Program-made: the position numbers and the translations under genes | In this document: piece after piece, positions 35,155 to 43,526 of the stretch | Numbering within the stretch: position 1 is the stretch's first letter | Layout: each line of letters opens with the position of its first letter | Notes under the pieces: generated by a model | What the model saw: only the letters and a program-made list of their open reading frames with translations | Database searches by the model: none | Told to the model about the DNA's origin: nothing | DNA from: an uncultured Rhizobium sp. | GTDB taxonomy: Bacteria; Pseudomonadota; Alphaproteobacteria; Rhizobiales; Rhizobiaceae | DNA length: 64,000 nt | Assembly (NCBI GenBank): GCA_945952415.1 | Contig: CAMFIF010000006.1 | Coordinates: 1 to 64,000, forward strand | Reading direction: 5' to 3'

Positions 35155-38100
35155 TCCTCGCGCGCGTTTCCATCGCCCAGCCGGTCTTTGCCGCCATGAT
35201 GATGATCGGCATCATGGTTCTGGGCTTCGTCTCCTGGCTCCGGCTTCCCGTCGATCTCCTGCCGGCGGTCGACCTTCCCGCGGTGGTGGTCACCACCCGC
35301 TATGAGGGCGCCTCCGCGCTCACCATGGAACAGCAGGTGACCAAGCCCGTCGAGGATGCGGTGGGCACCATATCCGGCATCAAGCGCGTTACCTCGCGCT
35401 CGGCACCCGGCTTTTCCGCCGTCTTTGCCGAATTCAATCTCGACGTCGCCTCCAAGGATGCGGCCGACGAGATCCGCGAGCGCGTGTCGCGGCTCCAGGG
35501 ATCGCTGCCGAAGGGGTCGGACACGCCTGTCGTCACGCGCTTCAATCCCCAGGAAGCGCCGATCATGTCGCTGGCGCTCAATTCCTCCACCGTCTCGCTG
35601 ACCGAGCTCACCGGCTTTGCCGAGCGCATCCTGGTGCCGCGGCTTCGCCGGGTGGCGGGCGTGGGCCAGGTGACGATCGTCGGCGGCAGCCCCTCGGAAA
35701 TTCGCGTCCGGCCGGACATGGCCGTGCTTTCCTCCTTCCGGATTTCGGTCACCGATCTCATCGACCGCATCCAGAAGGCGACGCAGGACAATGCGGTGGG
35801 CTCGATCAAGTCGATCACCCGGGAACGCAGCGTGACGCTGAACGTGGTGCCGCGCGATCTTGCCGCCTTCCGCGACATCGTGATCGGCTGGGACAAGTCC
35901 GGCCGGGCGATCCGGCTTTCGGAAGTGGCCGAGATTTCCGAGGCGGGCGCAGAGCCTGAAAGCCGCGCCTGGTATAATGGCATTCCCACCATCGGCCTCG
36001 ACATCGTCAAGATCGACGGGGCGAACACGGTCTCCGTGTCCAAGGGTGTGCAGGCGGAAATCGCCGCGCTGAAGGCGGACCCTGCCTTTGCCAAGCTCGA
36101 TGTCGCCGTCTCGCAGGATTCTTCGAGCCACATCATCCAGCAGATCGGCGATGTGGAGCAGACGCTCCTCGAAGGTGGTGTCCTGACCGTCATCATCGTG
36201 CTCGTCTTCCTGAATTCCTGGCGCTCCACCATCATCACCGCGCTCACGCTGCCCATTTCGGTGATTGGCACATTCGCGGCCATTGCCTTCATGGGCTTCA
36301 GCCTCAACATCCTCACCATGCTGGCGCTTTCCATCTGCATCGGCATCCTGATCGACGATGCGATCGTGGTGCGCGAAAACATCAGCCGCCATGCGGAGAT
36401 GGGCAAGGACCGCAAGCAGGCGGCGATCGAGGGCACGTCGGAAATCGGCATTGCCGTCATGGCGACCACGCTCTCCATCGTCGCCGTCTTCCTGCCCGTG
36501 GGCTTCATGGGCGGCGTGCTCGGCCGCTTCTTCTACCAGTTCGGCATCACGGTTTCCGTGGCGGTGCTGATTTCGCTCTTCGTCTCCTTCACGCTCGATC
36601 CGATGCTGTCGAGTGTCTGGCCCGATCCGCCGAAGGGTGGCCGGCGCGGCCCGCTCGCCCGGGCGCTCGACCGCTTCGAGCAGGGCTTCCACCGCCTTTC
36701 GAGCCATTATGGCCGCGTCATCGGCTGGTGCCTCAACCATCGCTGGCTGGTGAGTTTCGCCGTGATCGGCCTTTTCGTCGCGAGCCTCTTCGTCGTTACC
36801 CGGATCGGCACCGAATTCGTGCCGGAATCGGATGAGGGCATGGTGACCGTCAGCCTGACCCTGCCGGAAGGCTCCTCCTCCGACTACACGGCGGAAAAGG
36901 TGCGCGATGCCGAAGCGTTGATCCGGACCCTCAAGGATGTCAGCGCGATCTATTCCACGGTCAACGGCAATGAGGGTTCGGAAACCAACAAGGCGCAGAT
37001 CATCGCCACCATGGTTCCGGCCGACCAGAGAAAGAGCACCTCCATGTCGCTCGGTCTCGAGGTGCGGCAGGTGCTCGGCGCCCTTGCGGGCGTGGAGGTG
37101 GAACTCGGCCGGGGCGGGGGCGGGGGGGCGGAATCGAAGCCCGTGCAGATTTCCGTGCTCGGCGAGGACATGAACCAGCTCGAAGTCGTGGCGCGCGATC
37201 TCGTGGAAAAGCTGAAGGGCGTCAAGGGTCTGGCCGATCTCGAAAGTTCCTCCGCCCGGCGCCAGCCGGCGGTCGTGATCGAGCCGCGCATGGAAGCGCT
37301 TGCCGATCTCGGCGTCAGCGCCGACCAGCTCATTCGCAACCTGCGTCCGCTTGTCTCGGGCGAGAAGATCGCCAGCTGGGGTGAACCCGGCGCCCGCACG
37401 CGCTTCGTCGTGCTCCGGCTTTCGCCGGAGGACCGCCGGTCGGTGGAGGATCTGCGCAACCTGCGCATTCCCGCCGGCAGCGATGCGGATGGCCAGGCCC
37501 GCACGGTCCGTCTTTCGCAGGTCGCCGACATTCGCGAGGAAACGGCCCCGCAGGCGATCTATCGCCGCGACAGCGACCGGGAAGTGCGCATTTCCGCAAA
37601 CATCACCGACAGGCCGCTGGGCGCGATCATCGAGGACGTCACGAAGCTTACCACGGCAACGACACTGACGCCCGGCTATCGCATCAATGTGGGCGGGGAG
37701 GCGGAGGACCTGTCCGAAAGCTTCGGCTATGCGGTGCAGGCGCTGGCGCTGGCGGTGATCTTCATCTACCTGATCCTCGCCTCGCAGTTCAATTCCTTCA
37801 TCCAGCCGATCGCCATCATGACCAGCCTGCCGCTCTCGCTGATCGGCGTGCTGCTGGGCCTCCTCGTGACCGGATCGACGCTCAATCTCTTCTCGATCAT
37901 CGGCTTCATCACCCTCATGGGCCTCGTGACCAAGAATGCGATCCTTCTGGTGGACCACGCAAACACGCTGGCAGCGGAAGGACTCAACATGCGCGAAAGC
38001 CTGATCGAGGCCGGCAAGGTGCGCCTGCGCCCGATCATCATGACCACGGTTGCGATGATCGTCGGCATGCTGCCGCTGGCGCTCGGCATGGGCGAAAGGG

Positions 38101-38234
38101 CCTCCATGGCCCATGCCATCATCGGCGGGCTCATCTCGTCGACCGCGCTGACCCTGCTTTTCGTGCCGGTGGCGATTTCCCTGCTGAATTCGCTTCGCCA
38201 GCGGCTCTGGCCGGGGCTCGGTGCCGGCGGGTGA
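35151..38234 (+). CDS. RND efflux pump inner-membrane transporter
   Basis: This is a full-length AcrB/HAE-type pump of 1027 residues. It has twelve expected helices, two large periplasmic loops, and the proton-relay Asp pair in ICIGILIDDAIVVRENIS of helix 4. The C-terminal half has FITLMGLVTKNAILLVDHAN, the usual counterpart. The short glycine run GRGGGGGAESK near residue 660 is a likely flexible loop. Substrate is unknown; drugs, dyes or lipids are typical. It is translated together with its adaptor. Confidence 0.9.
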   Translation: MILARVSIAQPVFAAMMMIGIMVLGFVSWLRLPVDLLPAVDLPAVVVTTRYEGASALTMEQQVTKPVEDAVGTISGIKRVTSRSAPGFSAVFAEFNLDVASKDAADEIRERVSRLQGSLPKGSDTPVVTRFNPQEAPIMSLALNSSTVSLTELTGFAERILVPRLRRVAGVGQVTIVGGSPSEIRVRPDMAVLSSFRISVTDLIDRIQKATQDNAVGSIKSITRERSVTLNVVPRDLAAFRDIVIGWDKSGRAIRLSEVAEISEAGAEPESRAWYNGIPTIGLDIVKIDGANTVSVSKGVQAEIAALKADPAFAKLDVAVSQDSSSHIIQQIGDVEQTLLEGGVLTVIIVLVFLNSWRSTIITALTLPISVIGTFAAIAFMGFSLNILTMLALSICIGILIDDAIVVRENISRHAEMGKDRKQAAIEGTSEIGIAVMATTLSIVAVFLPVGFMGGVLGRFFYQFGITVSVAVLISLFVSFTLDPMLSSVWPDPPKGGRRGPLARALDRFEQGFHRLSSHYGRVIGWCLNHRWLVSFAVIGLFVASLFVVTRIGTEFVPESDEGMVTVSLTLPEGSSSDYTAEKVRDAEALIRTLKDVSAIYSTVNGNEGSETNKAQIIATMVPADQRKSTSMSLGLEVRQVLGALAGVEVELGRGGGGGAESKPVQISVLGEDMNQLEVVARDLVEKLKGVKGLADLESSSARRQPAVVIEPRMEALADLGVSADQLIRNLRPLVSGEKIASWGEPGARTRFVVLRLSPEDRRSVEDLRNLRIPAGSDADGQARTVRLSQVADIREETAPQAIYRRDSDREVRISANITDRPLGAIIEDVTKLTTATTLTPGYRINVGGEAEDLSESFGYAVQALALAVIFIYLILASQFNSFIQPIAIMTSLPLSLIGVLLGLLVTGSTLNLFSIIGFITLMGLVTKNAILLVDHANTLAAEGLNMRESLIEAGKVRLRPIIMTTVAMIVGMLPLALGMGERASMAHAIIGGLISSTALTLLFVPVAISLLNSLRQRLWPGLGAGG

Positions 38235-38252
38235 TGCCAACCGGCAGCCGGT

Positions 38253-38528
38253 TCAGAGCCCGGGGACGCGGTAGAGGTCCGTAAGGAAGTAGAGATAGAG
38301 GTTGATCAGCGCGAGCGCGAGGCTGAGTGTCGCAAGGGCTGCGGACTGGATGACCGCAGCAGAGGTGGGCGCCTTCAGCGTGAGCCTGACCTTCCTGACG
38401 GTAAAGGCAAGCGACAATCCGAATATGAACATGAAAGCAGGAAGCATCGGATAGATGTGGTAGAGGTAAAACAGCCCGAAATCCTCCGAAATGCCACTGA
38501 CAATACTGGAACCGGGCACAGTCACCAT
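38253..38528 (-). CDS. Small hypothetical membrane protein
   Basis: This open frame of 91 codons has two hydrophobic helices (YPMLPAFMFIFGLSLAFTV and SAAVIQSAALATLSLALALINLYLYFL). The family is not recognised. Coding-type base use and the helices make it likely real, but the start is uncertain: the AAAGG motif touches the ATG, and the next GTG codons or a later Met are alternatives. It is convergent with the RND gene and stands alone. Confidence 0.55.
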   Translation of the reverse strand: MVTVPGSSIVSGISEDFGLFYLYHIYPMLPAFMFIFGLSLAFTVRKVRLTLKAPTSAAVIQSAALATLSLALALINLYLYFLTDLYRVPGL

Positions 38529-38647
38529 CCTTTGCCGACCATTCGGATCTATAGACCTGAAATTGCATAACTATGGCGCGCTTCGTCAATATGGGCGTGG
38601 TGTCGCAGGCCGTGGCGTGATCCTGATCGGCGGAGGGAAACCGATCC

Positions 38648-39319
38648 TCAGGCGCTCAGCCGGATCACCGCCCGCCAGGCATAGCCGCCACCGATCCCTT
38701 CGAAGCGGAGTTCCGCCCCCAGCGCCTCGGCGCGGGCGGAAAGGACCGCCTTGAGATCCGCGCGCGGCGTGACGTGGAAGCGCGTGAGCCAGAACTGGAG
38801 CAGCAGGCGGAAGAGAGGAGGGAGACCCTCCTGCTGGCCGAAATCCACCACATGCAGCTCGCCCCCCGGCTTGAGCGCCGAAAGCGCCGCATCGACCGCC
38901 CCCTGCCAGTCGGGGATCATGGAAAGCGCGTAGGAAATCAGGATCCGGTCGAACCCTGCCTCACCGAAATCCGAAGCGGCAAAGCGCGTGGCATCGGCCA
39001 GGCTGAGCTCCGCCTCTATGGATCTGCGGGCAAGGGCCTTTCGCGCCGAAAGCAGCATTTCCTCGGAAATGTCGAGCCCGAAGAACCGGGCCTTCGGAAA
39101 ATGGGCATGGGCAAGGGTGAGGTTGCGCCCCGTGCCGCAGCCGATTTCGAGCAGTGTGCCGCCCGGGGGCACGGCAAGGCCCCTTATGGTGCGGTCGCGG
39201 CCGAGAAGATAATATTTCCGCGTCGCATCATAGACATGGCGCTGGTAGCGATACATGCCGTCCATCAGCGAGGCATGGGCCGCACTTTTCTCGGCCGCCG
39301 GTGCCGGGGCCCCGCTCAC
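38648..39319 (-). CDS. btaB: Betaine lipid N-methyltransferase BtaB
   Basis: This SAM-dependent methyltransferase of 223 residues has motif I LLEIGCGTGRNL, and ARFFGLDISEEML, LSLADATRFA and GELHVVDFGQQ as later motifs. With BtaA just upstream, it is the enzyme that adds three methyl groups to make diacylglyceryl-N,N,N-trimethylhomoserine. The start is GTG at 39319, overlapping the btaA stop as GTGA. The 213 bases from 38529 carry no other gene. Confidence 0.85.
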   Translation of the reverse strand: MSGAPAPAAEKSAAHASLMDGMYRYQRHVYDATRKYYLLGRDRTIRGLAVPPGGTLLEIGCGTGRNLTLAHAHFPKARFFGLDISEEMLLSARKALARRSIEAELSLADATRFAASDFGEAGFDRILISYALSMIPDWQGAVDAALSALKPGGELHVVDFGQQEGLPPLFRLLLQFWLTRFHVTPRADLKAVLSARAEALGAELRFEGIGGGYAWRAVIRLSA

Positions 39320-40569
39320 GCCGTCTTCTCGTAAATGTGGAAGCCGCCATAGATGGCCGAGCGGTCGAGGGCGGCAAAGCGGCGCGAGTCCTCCTCGAAA
39401 TAGTGCCATTCCTGCCGGATAGACGGCGGCAGGCGGCCCTCGACGATGCTGCGTTCGGCGGCGGTGCGGAAGATCACCCGGGCCCCGGGCCTCGCGGTGC
39501 GGGTGATTTCCTGCCAGAGGGCCACAAGCTGTCCGTCGGTCATCCAGTCCTGTGCGTCGAGAAGCACATAGCGGTCGCGCGAGGCGGCGGGCTCGCCGGC
39601 AAGCAGTTCGGTGAAGCTCGCATGATGCACGTTCACCCGGTCGACGCTGGCGCGGATGACGGCATGATGTTCCGGCTTCAGATAGGTGGGCAGCGGGCCG
39701 CCTTCTTCGGCGCCGTAGCGGCGGGCAAAGGCCTGCCAGGCGAAGTAGTTCTCCCCCATGGGGAAGTGGCAGGCGAGCTTTTCCAGCCGGTGCTTGAGAA
39801 CGGGGGCAATCGACCGGTCGTCGGCAACGCTGGCGAGCTCGTCATATTGCTGGGGCGGAATGCCGAGACCGAAGAGCGAACTCTTGCGGCCGGTGATCCA
39901 GCGCACCACCGGCTTTTCGAACAGCGGCGCGATCTGCGCCTCGAAGAAGGCGCGCTGGTCTTCGAGCGACCGGGCGCGGGTCAGCTCGTCGAGCTTCACG
40001 CCATGCAGACGGGCAAGGAGATGGGCCGCGCCGATGAAACGGCCGAGAAGGCCGGTCTTGTAGATGTTGCGGTCAAAGACCGTTACCCGGCGGCGGCCGA
40101 GCTTCCTGCGGTTCCAGTAGCGTCGGGTTGCCTCGTCGAGGACCGGGACGAGATGGCGGTCGAACATCTCGCTGTTGGTCTTCTCGTTCGGCATGGCGAG
40201 GAAGCGGACGAGATCCTCATGGGCGGGCAGATGCTTGAAGGCGGCGAGCTTCAGCCGGTTGAGCGCCACATGATGCGGGTTGAGATCGACCACATCGATG
40301 GAGGCGGGGGCGCGGGAGAGATAGGCGAGCATGTTGCAGCCGCCCGAGCCGATGGTGACGATGCGATGATCCGGCCGAAGCGCCATCGCCTCCATGTCGA
40401 GATCGGGATCTTCCCAGATCTGGGGATAGACGAGACCGGAAAAGAGCAGGCCGAAAAGCCGTTCCGACAGACCCTCCCGCGAGAGCGGAGAATGGCGGAG
40501 AAGCGCGTCCTTGAGCTTCCGGTTGGTGCGGAAGCCGGCTTCCGGTGCAAAATCCGACATGAGACTCAC
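39316..40569 (-). CDS. btaA: Betaine lipid synthase BtaA (aminocarboxypropyltransferase)
   Basis: This protein of 417 residues transfers the 3-amino-3-carboxypropyl group of SAM to diacylglycerol, the first step of betaine-lipid (DGTS) synthesis. The family pattern GLLFSGLVYPQIWEDPDLDMEAM is followed by a SAM site IVTIGSGGCNMLAYLSRAPASIDVVDLNPHH. The C-terminal half has RVIFRTAAERS and HYFEEDS. It is co-translated with btaB. In rhizobia these genes are induced by phosphate limitation, and a Pho-box-like site lies upstream. Confidence 0.9.
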   Translation of the reverse strand: MSLMSDFAPEAGFRTNRKLKDALLRHSPLSREGLSERLFGLLFSGLVYPQIWEDPDLDMEAMALRPDHRIVTIGSGGCNMLAYLSRAPASIDVVDLNPHHVALNRLKLAAFKHLPAHEDLVRFLAMPNEKTNSEMFDRHLVPVLDEATRRYWNRRKLGRRRVTVFDRNIYKTGLLGRFIGAAHLLARLHGVKLDELTRARSLEDQRAFFEAQIAPLFEKPVVRWITGRKSSLFGLGIPPQQYDELASVADDRSIAPVLKHRLEKLACHFPMGENYFAWQAFARRYGAEEGGPLPTYLKPEHHAVIRASVDRVNVHHASFTELLAGEPAASRDRYVLLDAQDWMTDGQLVALWQEITRTARPGARVIFRTAAERSIVEGRLPPSIRQEWHYFEEDSRRFAALDRSAIYGGFHIYEKTA

Positions 40570-40592
40570 CCCTTTTTTCCGTGTTCAGGGCG

Positions 40593-40624
40593 TGTAGCGC
40601 GTGCGCGCTACAGTTTCATGACGC
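40593..40624 (-). promoter_or_regulatory. Pho-box-like site and palindrome upstream of btaA
   Basis: On the minus strand GCGTCAT-N4-CTGTAGC (40607-40624) resembles two direct CTGTCAT half-sites 11 bp apart, the PhoB target. About 10 bp further lies TACACG, a weak -10. A perfect TGTAGCGC-GTGC-GCGCTACA palindrome (40593-40612) overlaps it. PhoB control is inferred. Confidence 0.45.
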
Positions 40625-40692
40625 CGGGGCGAGGGGTGAGGAAGGGCAAGGAGAAGGGGCGGATTGTCCCGCCCTTTCAGCAAGGTGTTGCC

Positions 40693-41580
40693 TCAGCTCC
40701 GCCGGCCTGTCGGTGCGGGCAGAAGGCCCTGCGGGCGCACGAGCAGGAGCAGGATGACGAAGCCGAGCACGAAGGCATCGCGGAACTCCACCATGCTCGG
40801 CGGCAGGAGGACCTGGGCGAGCACCTCCACGATGCCGAGTAGCATGCCGCCGGCAACAGCGCCGGTCAGCGATCCGAGGCCGCCGACGATGGTGGCGACG
40901 AAGGCCTTCAGAACGGGCACGAAACCCATCAGCGGATCGACCGAACCGCGCTGCGCCACCCAGAGGAAGGCGGCGATGGCCGCGAGCACGCCGGAAACGG
41001 CGAAGCTCGTGGCCACCACCCGGCCCGCCTTCAACCCCAGGAGACGGACCACGTCGATATCCTCTGCCGCCGCGCGCATGGTGATGCCCATCACCGTGTG
41101 CTTCAGGAAGAGGTTGAGCGCGATAAGGGCGACGATGGTGATCGAGATCGACATCAGCGGGATGATGCCGAGATGGACCGAGCCCATATTGACCACGCCC
41201 GAAAGCGCCTCCGGCATGGCGACCGCGCGCGGCCGTGCGCCGATGGCATTCTGGAAGAAGGCCTGCAGGATCATGCTCATGGCGAAGGAGGTGATGAGAA
41301 GGCCGGTCATGTCGGCCTTGCGCATGGGGCGGAAGGCAGCGCGCTCGATCCCCATGGCGAGAAGCGCCACGGCGACAATGGCAAGGAGGATCGCCAGAGG
41401 CAGGCTCACGCCCGCCGCCAGCATGAAGAAGATCGTGTAGCCCGCCGCCGTCATCAGCTCGCCATGGGCGAAATTGATGAGCCCGATGATCGAGAAGACG
41501 ATGGCCAGCCCGAGCGAGAGCAGCGCATAGGTGCCGCCGAGGCTCACCGCATTGATGACATGCTGGAGGAGGAGATCCAT
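40693..41580 (-). CDS. livH: LIV-type ABC transporter permease LivH
   Basis: This is an inner-membrane permease of 295 residues with about eight helices. The LivH signature LLSLGLAIVFSIIGLINFAHGELMTAAGY is at the N-terminus. The C-terminal FVATIVGGLGSLTGAVAGGMLLGIVEVL is also typical. It is the last gene of the livMG-livK-livF-livH operon. The substrate is probably not a branched-chain amino acid, given the catabolic genes divergent from the operon. Confidence 0.88.
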   Translation of the reverse strand: MDLLLQHVINAVSLGGTYALLSLGLAIVFSIIGLINFAHGELMTAAGYTIFFMLAAGVSLPLAILLAIVAVALLAMGIERAAFRPMRKADMTGLLITSFAMSMILQAFFQNAIGARPRAVAMPEALSGVVNMGSVHLGIIPLMSISITIVALIALNLFLKHTVMGITMRAAAEDIDVVRLLGLKAGRVVATSFAVSGVLAAIAAFLWVAQRGSVDPLMGFVPVLKAFVATIVGGLGSLTGAVAGGMLLGIVEVLAQVLLPPSMVEFRDAFVLGFVILLLLVRPQGLLPAPTGRRS

Positions 41581-41604
41581 GGTTTCAAAACCCCGGGCTA
41601 CGGT

Positions 41605-42321
41605 TCAGGCGGAAAGATAGGCGGCCCGGATCTCCGGAGACGCAAGGAGATCGCTGGCCTTGCCCGAAAGCGCCACTGCGCCATTGGCAAGCACCAGCGC
41701 GTGATGGGCGATTTCGAGCGCGCGCGATGCATTCTGTTCGACGAGCAGGATGGTCAGCCCCGTGCCGTTCAGCTTGACGATCAGCTCGAAGACCTGGTCG
41801 ACGATCTGCGGTGCAAGGCCGAGCGAAGGCTCGTCGAGGAGCAGCAGGTCAGGCGCCGACATCAGCGAGCGGGCGATCGCCAGCATCTGCTGTTCGCCGC
41901 CGGACAGCAGTCCGGCCCGCTGGTGATAGCGCTCCTTGAGGATCGGGAAGAGCGAGAGCATTTCCTCCCGCTTTGCAGCCGGATCGTGCTTGCCCTTGTG
42001 GGCAGCCCCGCCGAGCAGCAGGTTTTCCGCCACCGTCAGGCTCGGAAATACGCGCCGCCCCTCCGGAGTGAGCGCTATGCCGAGGCCCGAGCGCTTTTCC
42101 GCCCCAAGGCCGGAAATATCCGTGCCCCGGTAGGCAATGCGGCCCGTCGCCGGCGTCAGGCCGGAAAGCGCCGACAGCGTCGAGGTCTTGCCCGCACCAT
42201 TCGCCCCGATCAGCGCCAGGATTTCTCCCGGCGCGACCGAAAAGGAAATGCCGCGGACCGCCTCGACATAGCCGTAGCGGACATTCAGCCCCGCGACATC
42301 GAGAAGCGGGCTCGCGGTCAT
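41605..42321 (-). CDS. livF: LIV-type ABC transporter ATPase LivF
   Basis: This ATPase of 238 residues has Walker A GANGAGKTST, signature LLSGGEQQMLAIARSL, Walker B LLLLDEPSLGLA and an LLVEQNASRAL switch region, all LivF-like. Its start overlaps the livK stop as ATGA, and livH follows after 24 bp. Confidence 0.9.
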   Translation of the reverse strand: MTASPLLDVAGLNVRYGYVEAVRGISFSVAPGEILALIGANGAGKTSTLSALSGLTPATGRIAYRGTDISGLGAEKRSGLGIALTPEGRRVFPSLTVAENLLLGGAAHKGKHDPAAKREEMLSLFPILKERYHQRAGLLSGGEQQMLAIARSLMSAPDLLLLDEPSLGLAPQIVDQVFELIVKLNGTGLTILLVEQNASRALEIAHHALVLANGAVALSGKASDLLASPEIRAAYLSA

Positions 42322-43484
42322 GGTGCGGGAACCTTGGCGGCTTCCGGGACGACCGCCTCGACGAGGCTGCGCGCGCCGCCCTTTACCTCGACCAGCGAGA
42401 TGGAGCGGACCGGCATGCCGGTCGTGCCTTTGTAGGTGATCGGACCCGTCACGCCCTCGACATTTTCGAGATTGGCGATGGCGTCGCGCAGGTCGCGGCC
42501 GCGCGGGGAGGCAGCCACCTTGGCGGCGGCGTCGAGGATGAGGCCGATCTCGTAGCCATTGGCGATGTAGACGGTGTCCGGGTCCTTGCCGGTCGCCTGC
42601 TTGTATTTGGCGTTGAAGGCCTCGAGGCTCGAGCCCGGCACGGCAAAGCCCGCCGTGGTGTGGACGAGGCCGTCTGCGACCGAGCCGAGGGAGAGCGTGG
42701 TGGGCGTGTCGATGCCATCGGAGCCGAGCACGGGCGCGGTGACGCCGGCGGCGCGCAGCTGCTTCAGGAAGGCGGGGAAATCAGGCTCGTAAGCCGAGGT
42801 CATGATGACGTCGGGCTGTGGGTTGAGGCCCTTGATCTTGGTGACCTCGGCGCCGAAATCCTGCTGGCCCATGGTATAGGTGGACTGTTGCAGCACCTTG
42901 CCGCCGGCCGCTTCGAAGGCAGTGGCGAAATATTCCGGCAGCTTCAGCGTATAGGCGCTGTCGGCGGATTTCAACACATAGGCGGTCTTGTAGCCCTTCT
43001 TGGCGGCGAATTCCGCAAGCACCAGCGCCTGGGCATTGTCGGCGGGATAGGTGCCGAACATGAAGTCGCCGACGGCGGAGGTGATCGTCGGCGTCGAGCC
43101 GCAGAAGGTGAAGGTCGGGATCTCAGCCCCTTGCGTGATCTGGCCGGCGGCAATGGAGGGATCGGCATCGCAAGGGGTGATGATGGCATTCACGCCCTGG
43201 TCCACCAGCTCCTGCGCGGCCTGCACGGCTGCTGCCGTATCGGAGCGGGTGTCCTTGATCTCGAGCTTCACGGGATACTTGCCGCCAAGGCCCCCACGGG
43301 CATTGATCTCGTCGATGGCGAGCTTCAGGCCCGCCAGCGAGGGCTGGTCATAGGCGGCAAGGCCACCGGTCTGGCCGGTCGCAAGGCCGAGCACGAAATC
43401 CTCGGCAGCGGCGAAGCCCGCCGTGGAGGCGAGAAGCGAAAGTGCGAGCGCTGCGCGCCGGGTGTTTGTCCTGAGCATGGGCAT
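42318..43484 (-). CDS. livK: LIV-type ABC transporter substrate-binding protein
   Basis: This is a periplasmic binding protein of 388 residues (Leu/Ile/Val-binding, type I fold). A signal peptide ends near residue 27 (AALALSLLASTAGFAAAEDF). FVLGLATGQTGGLAAYDQPSLAGLKLAIDEINARGG is a family start. The LIV fold serves many amides, urea and amino acids, so the ligand is open. An unusual point is that the gene sits between the fused livMG and livF. Confidence 0.87.
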   Translation of the reverse strand: MPMLRTNTRRAALALSLLASTAGFAAAEDFVLGLATGQTGGLAAYDQPSLAGLKLAIDEINARGGLGGKYPVKLEIKDTRSDTAAAVQAAQELVDQGVNAIITPCDADPSIAAGQITQGAEIPTFTFCGSTPTITSAVGDFMFGTYPADNAQALVLAEFAAKKGYKTAYVLKSADSAYTLKLPEYFATAFEAAGGKVLQQSTYTMGQQDFGAEVTKIKGLNPQPDVIMTSAYEPDFPAFLKQLRAAGVTAPVLGSDGIDTPTTLSLGSVADGLVHTTAGFAVPGSSLEAFNAKYKQATGKDPDTVYIANGYEIGLILDAAAKVAASPRGRDLRDAIANLENVEGVTGPITYKGTTGMPVRSISLVEVKGGARSLVEAVVPEAAKVPAP

Positions 43485-43526
43485 GGTTTTCAGTTCCCCT
43501 TGTTGTCCTGTCTCGGTGGTTCGGTT

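Noticed and set aside
34941..38240. Open frame of 1099 codons on the minus strand opposite the RND pump
   Set aside because: The translation is rich in His, Asp and Arg with no recognisable fold; the plus strand is a clear RND transporter.
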